Assembly (NCBI RefSeq): GCF_030232885.1 | Contig: NZ_JASPGD010000002.1 | Location: forward strand, 248,001-312,000 | Direction: 5' to 3' | From: Corynebacterium sp. MSK297 | Lineage (GTDB): Bacteria; Actinomycetota; Actinomycetes; Mycobacteriales; Mycobacteriaceae | DNA length: 64,000 bases | Shown here: positions 56,801 to 64,000 of the stretch, piece after piece | How the letters are laid out: the number at the start of each line of letters is the position of its first letter | Position numbering within the stretch: position 1 is the first letter of the stretch | Notes under the pieces: model-generated | Seen by the model: the letters and a program-made list of their open reading frames with translations, nothing else | What the model was told of the DNA's origin: nothing | The model's database searches: none | Made by a program: the position numbers and the translations under genes

Positions 56801-58006
56801 CAGATTGCCGCTGATGGTCCGAGCGCTGGTATTCACCTGCTGGTCGCGACCCCGCGGTGGAATACACTGCGACCAGCGATCCGCGATCTCATTGGCACGC
56901 GTCTGGAGCTGAAACTTGCAGAATCCATGGATTCGCTGTGCGACCGCAAAATGCAGGACAAGCTGCCCGCACTACCGGGCCGAGGCCTCAGCGTCGACAA
57001 GAAATACTTGCTCATTGCGCAAAGCTCGAACCAAGACCTGGCACATATCGCCGCAGTCAGTGCGGATCGTGGCGACGAACCGGTTGCTGCCCTGCGCGTG
57101 CTGCCGGAGAAGATCGAGCGCACAGAACTAACAGCCGCTGGCACTCTTGCCGACGCCTCGCCCTCAGGTACTGCTGCAGTGCCGGGTTTGCCGGTTGCGG
57201 TGGGTGGGCCACGGCTGTCCGCGCTGGCCTGGGATCCGTCGACAAGCGATCACTTCTTGTGTGTGGCCGCGCGCGGAATGGGTAAAACCACCACGCTGCG
57301 CACCGTCATGGCTGGCATTAGTGATTTAGGCCGGGAGGACGCGCGGATGGTCGTGATCGATCACCGGCGCGCACACCTGGGCGCGGTCCCGCAAGACATG
57401 GTGGCGGCGTATTCGCATTCTGCCCCGCAGACAGAAAAGGTCCTGGCCGATGCCGTGACGACGTTGCGCCAGCGCCTGCCATCGGAAGAAATCTCGCCGG
57501 AACAACTCGCCCGCCGCGACTGGTGGGATGGCCCAGAGATTTACCTGGTCATCGATGATTATGACTTGGTCGCCGATAATGTGCTGCACCCGCTGATCGA
57601 GTTGATTCCACACGCACGCGATATCGGAATGCACCTGGTGATTGCGCGGAAAGCAGGTGGGTTTAATCGTGCTGCCTTCGGGCCTGTACTGAGCGCGATC
57701 CGTGATTCGCAACCATGCGTCGTGGTACTGGGCGCCGACAAAGACGATGGCCCTTTCTTCGGTATCAAGCCCGCGCCGCACCCGTCGGGTGGACCACACC
57801 CAGGACGCGGTATTTGGCATGACGACGGTTCGACAATTGGTACCTGTCAGGTTGCTGTTCCCGGTGCAAATTCTTCTGCAGACGGGCCTTGTCCAGATGG
57901 AACCAGCCCAGATGGATCCGGCACAGAAGAGCCCCCTACAGACGCACCCAGCACAGAGGGCCCGACGGCGAAGGAGCCCGACGCTGATTCGGAGGCAGAA
58001 CCATGA
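53804..58006 (+). CDS. eccC: Type VII secretion ATPase EccC (three FtsK/SpoIIIE-type domains)
   Basis: EccC, 1400 residues, the motor of the ESX system in the single-chain form. Two transmembrane helices (about 80-130) precede three ATPase domains. Domain 1 has Walker A GATGSGKSE (about 501) and Walker B ALVIIVDEF. Domain 2 has GGPQMGKST (about 887) and domain 3 ARGMGKTTT (about 1155), both degenerate in the glycine loop as in other EccC. A six-copy pentapeptide repeat [G-S/A-H/Y-S/N-G] sits at residues 292-321. The ATG at 53804 has GGGGAGGG 3 bp upstream; a GTG at 53762 is an alternative. It overlaps the next gene by ATGA. Confidence 0.93.
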   Translation: MNSARSSATKASNTAAINQAASDNAAAAADMQALSTGPQEFTVEPITQAQRDPLPPLPQGSLNIDAVPAAQKPQAVPMLRILLPVVMIAVLVLLVGVMFFGGGSVSGVGMSPMLLIFPLMMVMSMGMMFMPQGQQADADDMRRTYLRHLGVIRDKAERNADKQRAHQLVRHPHPEDLHARLSTRRLWERSGDDDDVLQVRLGLGEAELCTPVEVSESGAPEDLDPVCAVSVRRTVDQVSQVAELPIVVQLQAFGCIGLSGIRARSLVRALLAQLVVHHGPDTVGISVVGSSGSYSGGSHSGGSHSSGAHNGDSYNGGAHNWQWLKWLPHTRRPEDAQYRILLVDDVPTTGTEEFLVDDEWTTIIDINSRSTTALGIRAEMEGLLLFADDELAVQTEAGLENLGLADGLADGQLYALAKALAKYSRPYATGSTGEAARNEMGSLLGIDDLRQLDNSTMWPERERDDRRLTVPIGLGPDKTPVQLDLKESAHGGMGPHGLCIGATGSGKSELLRTLVTALAATHSPEELNFVLVDFKGGATFLGLDSLPHTSAVITNLEDEAVLVDRMFDALSGEMNRRQEVLRKAGNFANVGEYNQARRGGRDDLKPLPALVIIVDEFSELLGQFPDFADLFVAIGRLGRSLHVHLLLASQRLEEGRLRGLDSHLSYRIGLKTFSAMESRQVLGSADAYHLPGQPGAGYVKTDADELQRFQAAYVSGPLEVPATAGAGTTARLGRSGAGEVEQETADTQVIEFSCWADIDQPLASEHDPVANPAGESESTEAVEPQGELEPAHTVAPAGTVSRADAREPAGTTMDAVVKAAVATARTRGQEAHQIWLPPLPKSIELASVAERSSHLTVGIGIIDQPYHQRQDLLEVDFSAHGGHVALCGGPQMGKSTALRTMVASLAATHSTAEARFYVIDLGGGQLETLARLPHVAGVAGRHQPERIRRIVDEVSGLLSDNTRAHSTAKTQQQTFLVVDGWHNIGTSTAEFDDLAEPITQIAADGPSAGIHLLVATPRWNTLRPAIRDLIGTRLELKLAESMDSLCDRKMQDKLPALPGRGLSVDKKYLLIAQSSNQDLAHIAAVSADRGDEPVAALRVLPEKIERTELTAAGTLADASPSGTAAVPGLPVAVGGPRLSALAWDPSTSDHFLCVAARGMGKTTTLRTVMAGISDLGREDARMVVIDHRRAHLGAVPQDMVAAYSHSAPQTEKVLADAVTTLRQRLPSEEISPEQLARRDWWDGPEIYLVIDDYDLVADNVLHPLIELIPHARDIGMHLVIARKAGGFNRAAFGPVLSAIRDSQPCVVVLGADKDDGPFFGIKPAPHPSGGPHPGRGIWHDDGSTIGTCQVAVPGANSSADGPCPDGTSPDGSGTEEPPTDAPSTEGPTAKEPDADSEAEP
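54677..54766 (+). repeat. 15-bp in-frame tandem repeat in eccC, six copies
   Basis: Six consecutive 15-bp units (GGTTCATACAGTGGC and variants) encode GSYSG, GSHSG, GSHSS, GAHNG, DSYNG, GAHNW. The array is inserted in the cytoplasmic region before the first ATPase domain. Confidence 0.9.
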
Positions 58007-59274
58007 TCCGGGCAGACTACGAACCTGAAAAACGGTGGCTGAATTCTGGTACGCGGTACTCTGATGCGCAGGTTTCGGTGTATTTCTATGACGATGCCAC
58101 GGTCTTCGGTATCCCTGGCACCGAGGAAACAATCGTGCGCTATGACTTGCCTGCGCGCGGAATCACCGAGGGCTGGACGGTATCTGCGGTGGTAGATCAA
58201 ACCGAGGCGATGGCCGAGGAAAACTGGCCAGATATCGGTGTGGCGATTTTTGCGGACGATGCCGACGTCTACGACGATTTTGCTCGTGTGCTCACCCAAC
58301 ACGGAGCACGTGTTTTCGCAGTTGATCTTTATGAATCAACAGAGGGGGCTGCACGTACAGATGCAGAATGTGAAACAGAATCTGCAGATCCGGATACAGG
58401 ACCACTAGCTGCAGTCCCGACAACAAAGGGAGGTGCGCACGCTGCCGCGACGCGCCGCGGAGACGATGCTTTTGCTGCTGCCCGCGCCGGGGTCAACCAG
58501 CGTGCTGCAGAAAAACAGTCCGTGGGGTCGAATTTTGTGCAGCTGGTTGCGCGGAAACCGAAACGTCGTCGGCATGCCAAAGCTGGGTGGCGGCCACGTC
58601 CGTTTCAGATTCTGGTGGCCGCAGGCATTGTGGTGACTGGTCTGTCCGGCTGGTGGGTTGTGGACCGTTATAGCGGTGCCGATGAGGGCGGTGATGTCGG
58701 TAATGCAGGTGATGTTGATGCGGCGATTACTGCCGATGCTGCCGGTGATGGTTCTGATGGTGATGGTTCTGATGGCGATAACCGTGATAGCGCTGCAGAT
58801 AAATCCAATGAGAAACCTGAGGATGCAGCAGTGCGCGGTGCCACTGCAGAAATCCCACAAATGGTGCACGAACATTCTGGGTTACGCCTGGTCACACCGC
58901 GTAGTTTCGTGATTGGGGATAGTGCGCAGCCCGGGGTGTTTGCTGCGACGGGGGAGGACCCGAATCTACGTATTTATGTCACTACTGATCAGTTGCATGA
59001 CGACGCCGCAGCCCAGATCGATCATGACGCGGTACTGACTGACATTATGCAGACGGTGAAAAGCAGTCCGGACTTGCAAGAAGGCCGGCGTGAGCAGGAA
59101 CCACGTGAACAAGTGCGTTATGTGGAAAACCCGGGTGATGGATCGCGTATTGCTTGGACTAGTTGGGTAGAAGGAAACCAGCAACTAACCGTCGGGTGCC
59201 ACAGTAGGCGTGCAGCAACAGAACAGCAGAAGCAGGCATGCGAGCTGGTCGTTGGCAGTTTGGAGCGAATGTAA
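58003..59274 (+). CDS. Type VII secretion-associated protein (Rv3446c-like)
   Basis: A 423-residue membrane protein. Residues 1-110 form an acidic cytoplasmic domain. A disordered linker, a basic stretch (KPKRRRHAKAGWRPRPF) and one helix (ILVAAGIVVTGLSGWWVV, about 205-225) follow, then an Asp/Gly-rich repeat (GDGSD twice). The extracytoplasmic C-terminal domain of 140 residues (HEHSGLRLVTPRSFVIGD ... EQQKQACELVVGSL) fits the family next to eccC in ESX-4 loci. Coupled to eccC by ATGA. Its role in secretion is not known. Confidence 0.82.
   Translation: MIRADYEPEKRWLNSGTRYSDAQVSVYFYDDATVFGIPGTEETIVRYDLPARGITEGWTVSAVVDQTEAMAEENWPDIGVAIFADDADVYDDFARVLTQHGARVFAVDLYESTEGAARTDAECETESADPDTGPLAAVPTTKGGAHAAATRRGDDAFAAARAGVNQRAAEKQSVGSNFVQLVARKPKRRRHAKAGWRPRPFQILVAAGIVVTGLSGWWVVDRYSGADEGGDVGNAGDVDAAITADAAGDGSDGDGSDGDNRDSAADKSNEKPEDAAVRGATAEIPQMVHEHSGLRLVTPRSFVIGDSAQPGVFAATGEDPNLRIYVTTDQLHDDAAAQIDHDAVLTDIMQTVKSSPDLQEGRREQEPREQVRYVENPGDGSRIAWTSWVEGNQQLTVGCHSRRAATEQQKQACELVVGSLERM
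58744..58788 (+). repeat. 15-bp in-frame tandem repeat
   Basis: GGTGATGGTTCTGAT twice exactly, then a degenerate third unit. It encodes a GDGSD-type acidic linker just outside the membrane segment. Confidence 0.85.
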
Positions 59275-59419
59275 AAATTATTTGCGTGTATCGGGAACCG
59301 CAGTTGGTTATGCACAGTCCAATGACAATGAGAGCGATGAGATGACGACGGCACGGTGCCGGGATCTCTTATCGTTCGGGCACAACTGTTCAGTTTCTCA
59401 ACCGGGGAGGGATTTTTCT

Positions 59420-59737
59420 ATGGCACAGCAATTTGCCACTGAAGCAGATGTCATGGTCGCCACCGCTGGCCGTGTCGATACCGTTAACAATGAGGTGCAG
59501 TCTGAGCTGACGCGTCTGCAAGGCACGGTTGATGGGGTCCGTGCTCATTGGCAGGGCGCGGCGCAGGTCTCGTTTGACAACCTGATGCAGCGTTATCAGC
59601 AATCCGCGAATGAGCTGCAGAATGCGCTGGCTTCTATCAGCGATAACATCCGCAGCAATGCGCATCATTTCGACGACATGGAAGCACAGAACGCACAGGC
59701 ATTTAACAACGTCGGTGGTGGAGGCTTGGCTCTCTAA
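59420..59737 (+). CDS. WXG100-family ESX substrate (first of pair)
   Basis: A 105-residue WXG100 protein: two helices around the hairpin motif WQG in VRAHWQGAAQVSF. A C-terminal glycine run follows. The Y-x-x-x-D/E secretion signal is not obvious, although HFDDMEAQN lies where it would be. Start at ATG 59420 with GGGGAGGG 8 bp upstream; the frame back to 59210 lies within the previous gene. It corresponds by position to mycobacterial EsxU and should pair with the next protein. Confidence 0.9.
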   Translation: MAQQFATEADVMVATAGRVDTVNNEVQSELTRLQGTVDGVRAHWQGAAQVSFDNLMQRYQQSANELQNALASISDNIRSNAHHFDDMEAQNAQAFNNVGGGGLAL

Positions 59738-59767
59738 CGCCAACTTCTTACAGGCAACAGCGCTATT

Positions 59768-59823
59768 GCGTGAGTGCTACCGCGTGAGCACTACCGGGGG
59801 ACTACTACCGCGTGAGCACTGTG
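59768..59823. repeat. 14-bp tandem repeat between the WXG100 genes, four copies
   Basis: GCGTGAGTGCTACC, GCGTGAGCACTACC, GGGGGACTACTACC, GCGTGAGCACTGTG: exact 14-bp period across the spacer that separates the two WXG100 genes. Confidence 0.85.
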
Positions 59824-59887
59824 TAAGAACTTTGTGAGTATTTAACAGCTCCGTGAGCAAGACGGACGAAGAGAAAGGTGAAACTCA

Positions 59888-60175
59888 ATGTCACAGATCA
59901 AATACCAATTCGGCGCCATCCAGGCTGCTGCGGCAGATATCAATTCCACCTCTGCCCGTATCAATGGGCAGCTCGATGACCTGAAAGCGCAGCTGCAGCC
60001 GATGGTCTCGACGTGGGAGGGCGAATCAAGCATCGCTTATCAGGAAGCACAGGCCCGTTGGGACCAGGCTGCCGCCGAACTTAACCAGGTTTTGGCCACT
60101 ATTTCGCGCACGGTGACCTCAGGCAATGACGCCATGAGCGATGTCAACCGTGCCGCCGCGGCTTCCTGGAGCTAA
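59888..60175 (+). CDS. WXG100-family ESX substrate (second of pair)
   Basis: A 95-residue WXG100 protein (ESAT-6-like) with the hairpin motif WEG in VSTWEGESSIAYQEAQ and two amphipathic helices. It corresponds by position to mycobacterial EsxT. AGAGAAAGGTG precedes the ATG. It is 150 bp after its partner, a larger gap than usual for such pairs, filled by a tandem repeat. A terminator follows at 60211. Confidence 0.92.
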   Translation: MSQIKYQFGAIQAAAADINSTSARINGQLDDLKAQLQPMVSTWEGESSIAYQEAQARWDQAAAELNQVLATISRTVTSGNDAMSDVNRAAAASWS

Positions 60176-60210
60176 CGGATGGTCTGATTTCAACTCTCTT
60201 CTGCGTGGTG

Positions 60211-60240
60211 CACTCCCGTATTTGTTGCGGGAGTGTTTTT
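60211..60240 (+). terminator. Intrinsic terminator of the ESX operon
   Basis: CACTCCCG/CGGGAGTG, loop of nine, followed by five T residues. Confidence 0.93.
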
Positions 60241-60296
60241 CTGTTCGGTTAGAGCTTGGATTCTAGGGGTCGTTGCAACGATGATGGTTGCACAAG

Positions 60297-60325
60297 TTGT
60301 TATAGCTGCGTGTTTCCAGTAAAGT
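60297..60325 (+). promoter_or_regulatory. Sigma-A-type promoter of rplM-rpsI
   Basis: TTGTTA, 17 bp, TAAAGT. Same -10 and spacing as the rpsL promoter, and immediately downstream of the GCAAC/GTTGC inverted repeat. Confidence 0.65.
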
Positions 60326-60510
60326 TAGCTAGCTGTGTGCCCTGTTGGCTTCATCTGCGATGTTCCCGTGAAACACGAGTAGTGCTTTGACGCGAACATG
60401 CTGTGAGGCGGCAACACTACCTGCAGGTCTCCACCGGCCGCTGTGGGGTAGTGCTGAGGCATTCGATAGATGTTGGCCGGCAGTCCAAGACAGACTTTCA
60501 AGGAGTCATT

Positions 60511-60954
60511 GTGTCTACATTCCACCCAAAAAGTGGTGACATTACCCGCAAGTGGTATGTCATCGATGCCACCGACGTGGTGCTGGGTAAGCTTGCTTCC
60601 ACCGTCGCGGACGTCTTGCGCGGTAAGCACAAGCCACAGTTCGCACCAAACGTTGATACCGGCGATCATGTCATCATCGTCAATGCTGACAAGGTTCACA
60701 TCTCCGCTAACAAGCGTGAGCGTGAGATGCGCTACCGTCACTCCGGCTACCCAGGTGGTCTGAAGACCATGACCCTCGGTCAGTCCCTGGATAACCACCC
60801 GGAGCGCACCATCGAAGAAGCTATTCGTGGCATGATGCCGCACAACAAGCTTTCCGGTGAATCCATCAAGAAGCTCCACGTTTTCGCTGGTTCCGAGCAC
60901 CCATACGGTGGCCAGAAGCCAGAAAAATTCGAATTTAAGCAGGTGGCACAGTAA
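60511..60954 (+). CDS. rplM: 50S ribosomal protein L13
   Basis: L13, 147 residues, an early 50S assembly protein. GTG at 60511 gives (V)[19 protein letters not shown] with AAGGAG 5-6 bp upstream. [14 protein letters not shown] and MMPHNKL are conserved. The stop overlaps rpsI as TAATG. Confidence 0.97.
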   Translation: MSTFHPKSGDITRKWYVIDATDVVLGKLASTVADVLRGKHKPQFAPNVDTGDHVIIVNADKVHISANKREREMRYRHSGYPGGLKTMTLGQSLDNHPERTIEEAIRGMMPHNKLSGESIKKLHVFAGSEHPYGGQKPEKFEFKQVAQ

Positions 60955-61493
60955 TGACTGATCAGAACTTTGAAGAAAACACCGTCGCTGACGCTTCCGA
61001 TATCGCTGCCGCAACCGCAGCTACTGAGCAGTTCACCAACACCATTGGTGATTCCCTGGCTCCGGAGGCTTCCGATGAGGTAGAAACCGCTGCTCCAGAA
61101 ATCCACGAGGGCCCAATCCAGACCGTCGGTCGTCGTAAGCGCGCCGTCGCTCGTGTTCGCCTGGTGGAAGGCTCCGGCCAGATTGTTGTCAACGGTCGTA
61201 GCTTCGAGGATTACTTCCCCTCCAAGCTGCACCAGCAGGACATCATGACCCCGCTGACCCTGCTCGAGCGCGAGAATCAGTTCGATATCAAGGTCACCCT
61301 TCACGGTGGTGGCCCAACCGGTCAGTCCGGTGCACTGCGTTTGGCTATTGCCCGCGCACTGAACGTCTACAACCCTGCTGAGCGTGACCAGTTGAAGAAG
61401 GCTGGCCTGCTCACCCGTGACGCTCGTGCCGTTGAGCGTAAGAAGATTGGTCTGCACAAGGCACGTCGTGCCCCGCAGTACTCCAAGCGTTAA
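60954..61493 (+). CDS. rpsI: 30S ribosomal protein S9
   Basis: S9, 179 residues, whose C-terminal SKR tail touches P-site tRNA (ends QYSKR). The core starts at [20 protein letters not shown], about residue 52. The first 50 residues are an acidic Ala/Glu/Thr-rich extension typical of corynebacteria. Confidence 0.97.
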   Translation: MTDQNFEENTVADASDIAAATAATEQFTNTIGDSLAPEASDEVETAAPEIHEGPIQTVGRRKRAVARVRLVEGSGQIVVNGRSFEDYFPSKLHQQDIMTPLTLLERENQFDIKVTLHGGGPTGQSGALRLAIARALNVYNPAERDQLKKAGLLTRDARAVERKKIGLHKARRAPQYSKR

Positions 61494-61570
61494 TTTTCTT
61501 TTCGCTTTTCTTCCTCGCTTTTCGCCCAGCGCACCCGGTGCCCGGTGGTGTGCCGGCCGCGAGAAACTGC

Positions 61571-61605
61571 AAGCCGCTGCTTCGATTTCGGAAGTGGCGG
61601 CTTTT
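61571..61605 (+). terminator. Intrinsic terminator of rplM-rpsI
   Basis: AAGCCGC/GCGGCTT plus CTTC/GAAG separated by a TG/TG mismatch, ending in TTTT. Confidence 0.88.
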
Positions 61606-61736
61606 GTCATAGTATTCGGGGCTACGGAGAGTGGCGTATAGACAGTCGTGCAGTTTTCCGACCCTGAACGATTAGAGTATCGGGCTGTACCATTTACTGC
61701 ATGTGTAGCGGGGGAAATAACTACTAATTAAGTAGC

Positions 61737-63560
61737 TTATTCCGCGGTATTCGAGTCCAGTTCATTGTCATCAGCAGCTGGTGCTGATTTTTCGCGCTGG
61801 TTGGCACAATTTTGTAACTTGCTGGCTTGCTCTTCACGCTGTGCTGCTTGCTCAGCGAGATATCCGTCAGTAGCGGCTTCGGTATACCACTCGTGGAGGT
61901 AGGTAGCTTCGCTATCAATGTTTGCACCTGCACCATGATCTTCTGGTACTGCGGAAGGGTCGAAAGCGAAATTGTCATTATGTGCTTGTAGGCCCTGGCG
62001 CACGGTTTGATTGATTGCGGCAGAGGCATAATTCCTACGAACAATTACGGGATCCGTCATCAAATCCTTCCCCATGCGATCATGATGCAAATGAGGATGA
62101 AGCCACCAGGGAGTGCACATGAGAACATAATCGAATGCAGACCAAATAGAGCATCTTGTCCGGCAATGAGAAACAGAGCTAGTGCGATAGATCCCAATGC
62201 TGCACCCCAAATGGCGGAAATGGAGGTAGAAGGTTTTGCCCTTCATGATTGGGACATGGATCCCATGACGTTGGTGGCTGAGTTTGCTGCAGTATTGAAG
62301 AAAATCAGGATAGCGATAAGGACTAAGATATTAGTAATACCTGACAGTGGCAGGCTTTCCATCAAGTCAAACATGACGTTTTCACCGGAGCCTTCCATTG
62401 CAATCCCATTGCCGTCGTCGTTGAGATGCGCGTTAATTGCAGTCGCTCCAAAAATGAAGTCCCACAATAGGGACAGTGGGGTTGGCACCAACATGATGAC
62501 GGTGACGTATTCACGGACGGTGCGGCCGCGCAAAATCTTGGCTACGAACATACTGACGAATGGAGACCAAGAAATCCACCATGCTCAGTAGAGCATCGTC
62601 CAGATAGTAACGAATTTTTTCGGTTTCATCCTGGGAAGGCGTCACGGAAATCATTGACGTGAATTTATTAATGAATTGCAAAATTGATCTTGGGACCAAG
62701 TCGAGGATGAACATGGTCGGCCCAGTGATGAGTACGAAGAAACCGAGTCCGACAACCAAGGTCATGTTGGCATTGGATAGGATGCGGATTCCGCGATTAA
62801 AACCCAACATAGCTGGATAATAAAGATGACTGTCAAGATAAAATTGTAGCAACGAGGAATCCGTTGTCTTCCAGGGCCTGCCGGTGATGATCGATGTGCC
62901 GGTTGTAATCTACAGTGCGCCGATTCCCAATGAAGTGTCGGTGCCGAATAGCGTGACCAACACCGCGAAAATGTCGATGATTTTGTCTTGCCATCGGCTA
63001 TTCGCATCCGTGACCAATGGTTCGAAGAGCGAGGAAATGAGCGGTAACCGGCCTCATCGATAAGCAGCGTAGGCAAGCGAGCCTCCGACGACTGCGTAGA
63101 CCATCCAGGGCATTGTAGCTTGGTGTAAAAGCACCTGGGTAAATGCAGGAGAATTGCATCTTCGCTTCCCGGTTCGACACCATTGAGGTAAGGCAGTGGG
63201 GTGAGAAAATAGGTCAACGGCTCCATTGGGCCATAGAAGACGAATCCGATGCTGAGGCCTGCTGCGAAAAGCATTGGGATCTATGACATCCGGGAGAAAT
63301 CAGGTCAGAATCATCAGCGCCTAGTTGCATTCTGCCGGTAGGTCCAAGGGCGATGATGCGCAAGAATACCGTGCAGGCAATTATGATGATGGTAAAAAGC
63401 CATCCAAAATTTGTTACTACCCAAGATCGTAGGTTACTGCCAGTAGCGGCTAGATTTTCCGCCGCGACGACCGCTCAAATTAGAATCCTGAGTGTGGCGG
63501 CTAGGGCGGCCGTAAATACGGGTTTATTGGTTCTGAACTGTGCTCGAGTATCCTTTGAAA
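61737..63560 (-). pseudogene. Decayed BCCT-family osmolyte/betaine transporter
   Basis: Fragments in all three minus-strand frames line up as one BCCT transporter. From the N-terminus: a membrane start (PVFTAALAATLRILI) interrupted by an in-frame TGA near 63475; then SWVVTNFGWLFTIIIIACTVFLR and GRMQLGADD; then MLFAAGLSIGFVFYGPMEPLTYF (63274); then RGIRILSNANMTLVVGLGFF; then FVAKILRGRTVREYV and NSATNVMGSMSQ; then IWGAALGSIALALFLIAGQ in another frame; and a tail DPVIVRRNYASAAINQ. At least four frameshifts and one stop are needed. No start codon or ribosome binding site remains. It would have imported betaine, ectoine or carnitine. Confidence 0.87.
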
Positions 63561-63618
63561 AACCACCCCGAACCCCAAACTAAATACCTCACACCAACCA
63601 ACCACACCCCCTACAACG

Positions 63619-63637
63619 TCTCAGCCGCTGGCTGAGA
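63619..63637. other. 8-bp inverted repeat near the right edge
   Basis: TCTCAGCC-GCT-GGCTGAGA, a tight hairpin 60 bp upstream of the decayed transporter on its strand. A third CTCTCAGCCC copy lies near 63648. Confidence 0.6.
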
Positions 63638-63660
63638 GAATAATAACCTCTCAGCCCAAT

Positions 63661-63719
63661 CTCCCTCCTACACAAAGAGGATACCCAACAACACTCGGGA
63701 AACCTCTTTGTGTAGGGAG
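63661..63719. other. Long imperfect inverted repeat
   Basis: CCTACACAAAGAGG (63667-63680) and CCTCTTTGTGTAGG (63703-63716) are perfect 14-bp arms. Outer CTCCC/GGGAG and inner CCC/GGG pairings lengthen the stem. No T-run follows on either strand. It lies just downstream of the minus-strand small peptide gene. Confidence 0.75.
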
Positions 63720-63732
63720 TATGCGCATGACT

Positions 63733-63873
63733 TTAGTTACGTTTGGTTTCCCTATGCTCGTCAACTAATGTGCTCCTGTTTTTAACAGGTTTACTACGGA
63801 AGATAGCTCGTATCACATACGCAACCAGGATTATGGGAATCAAGGATGCTATCAAGCTCGCTATAGGGATCAT
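63733..63873 (-). CDS. Small single-pass membrane peptide, unknown
   Basis: A 46-codon frame. The first 25 residues are hydrophobic (MIPIASLIASLIPIILVAYV) and form one membrane helix; the rest is basic and polar (RAIFRSKPVKNRSTLVDEHR). AGGTG lies 7 bp before the ATG. Codon use is AT-richer than in the housekeeping genes. There is no family match I can name. Topology suggests a cytoplasmic basic tail. It starts 41 bp downstream of the end of another minus-strand frame, so the two may form an operon that continues beyond the window. Confidence 0.5.
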   Translation of the reverse strand: MIPIASLIASLIPIILVAYVIRAIFRSKPVKNRSTLVDEHRETKRN

Positions 63874-63914
63874 TACCCTTCACCTAATCCTTCCAATGAT
63901 TTAGATCGATTAAT

Positions 63915-64000
63915 CTACTTCTTAATCGTGATGCACGCCTTATTAGACCATTCTCCGTCAACCTTAGAACGCCCGCATACTTGTGACCGATCTTTAAGAT
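63915..64000 (-). CDS. C-terminal end of an unidentified Cys-containing protein (partial)
   Basis: The minus-strand frame entering from the right edge encodes 27 visible residues (LKDRSQVCGRSKVDGEW followed by SNKACITIKK) before TAG at 63915-63917. Two Cys, 17 residues apart, and the G-E-W pattern suggest the end of a small secreted or extracytoplasmic domain. Another frame is also open here (to a TAG further downstream), so the choice is uncertain. Confidence 0.35.
   Translation of the reverse strand, partial: LKDRSQVCGRSKVDGEWSNKACITIKK

Larger units (their letters stand above)
60176..60510. other. Intergenic region ESX locus-rplM
   Basis: A 335-bp spacer with the ESX terminator (60211-60240), an inverted repeat GCAAC/GTTGC near 60274-60291, the rplM promoter (60297-60325) and a leader of about 180 bases. 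No gene; the frame open back to 60403 is leader. Confidence 0.55.

Noticed and set aside
59293..59319. An ECF-sigma-like promoter (GGGAAC, 18 bp, GTC) before the WXG100 genes
   Set aside because: The motif is short, the -10 part is incomplete, and it lies just past the previous gene, which is likely cotranscribed; too weak to annotate.

Overview
The window is a chromosomal segment of an actinobacterium, almost certainly a Corynebacterium. Three things point to this: the sequences of RpoC, S10, L3 and L13 as I know them from that genus, the gene order rpoB-rpoC ... str ... S10 ... spc ... alpha ... rplM-rpsI, and an ESX-4-type secretion locus between truA and rplM. Roughly half of the window is the main transcription and translation super-cluster. 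The rest is accessory genes inserted at its joints.

Layout. 1-4439: rpoB end and rpoC. 4811-7690: a thiamine-precursor ECF transporter (ykoE, ykoD, ykoC). 7687-9294: a lipoprotein polysaccharide deacetylase on the minus strand. 9643-14548: the str cluster (rpsL, rpsG, fusA, tuf). 14838-17311: a membrane-anchored LppP/LprE-like protein and a cation:proton antiporter. 17419-20979: a six-gene Asp23/Gls24 envelope-stress operon on the minus strand, including a protein with a long degenerate repeat tail. 21700-26902: the S10 operon (rpsJ to rpsQ). 27139-30275: a siderophore-type iron ABC transporter that separates S10 from the spc genes. 30827-32068: rplN-rplX-rplE. 32141-33005: two small membrane-protein genes. 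33373-38281: rpsH to rplO, then secY and adk. 38356-39102: an L,D-transpeptidase where map is usually found. 39442-43008: infA, rpsM, rpsK, rpsD, rpoA, rplQ. 43174-48055: a small membrane protein and a Mn/Zn ABC transporter with a divergent MntR-type regulator that overlaps truA. 49068-60175: the ESX-4-like type VII locus (EccB, MycP, EccD, EccC, an Rv3446c-like protein and two WXG100 proteins). 60511-61493: rplM-rpsI. 61737-64000: a decayed BCCT osmolyte transporter, then an AT-richer edge with a 46-residue membrane peptide and the end of a Cys-containing ORF.

How the genes work together. The housekeeping operons show standard tight spacing (TAATG and ATGA overlaps) and are closed by strong hairpin terminators. 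Good sigma-A-like promoters precede rpsL, infA and rplM. The accessory genes are mostly envelope and metal functions: iron and Mn/Zn uptake, cell-wall remodelling (deacetylase, L,D-transpeptidase), envelope stress (Asp23) and type VII secretion.

The least expected observations are three. First, short tandem repeats (12-18 bp unit, 2-6 copies, a different sequence each time, most often a 16-bp period) recur at the ends of operons, with in-frame 15- and 18-bp versions inside eccB, eccC, the Rv3446c-like gene and the deacetylase. Second, the Asp23-like protein carries roughly fifteen degenerate copies of a P-L-R-E-I/V-x-V unit. Third, several leaders (rpsH, infA, asp23, ykoE) hold inverted repeats that could be regulatory.
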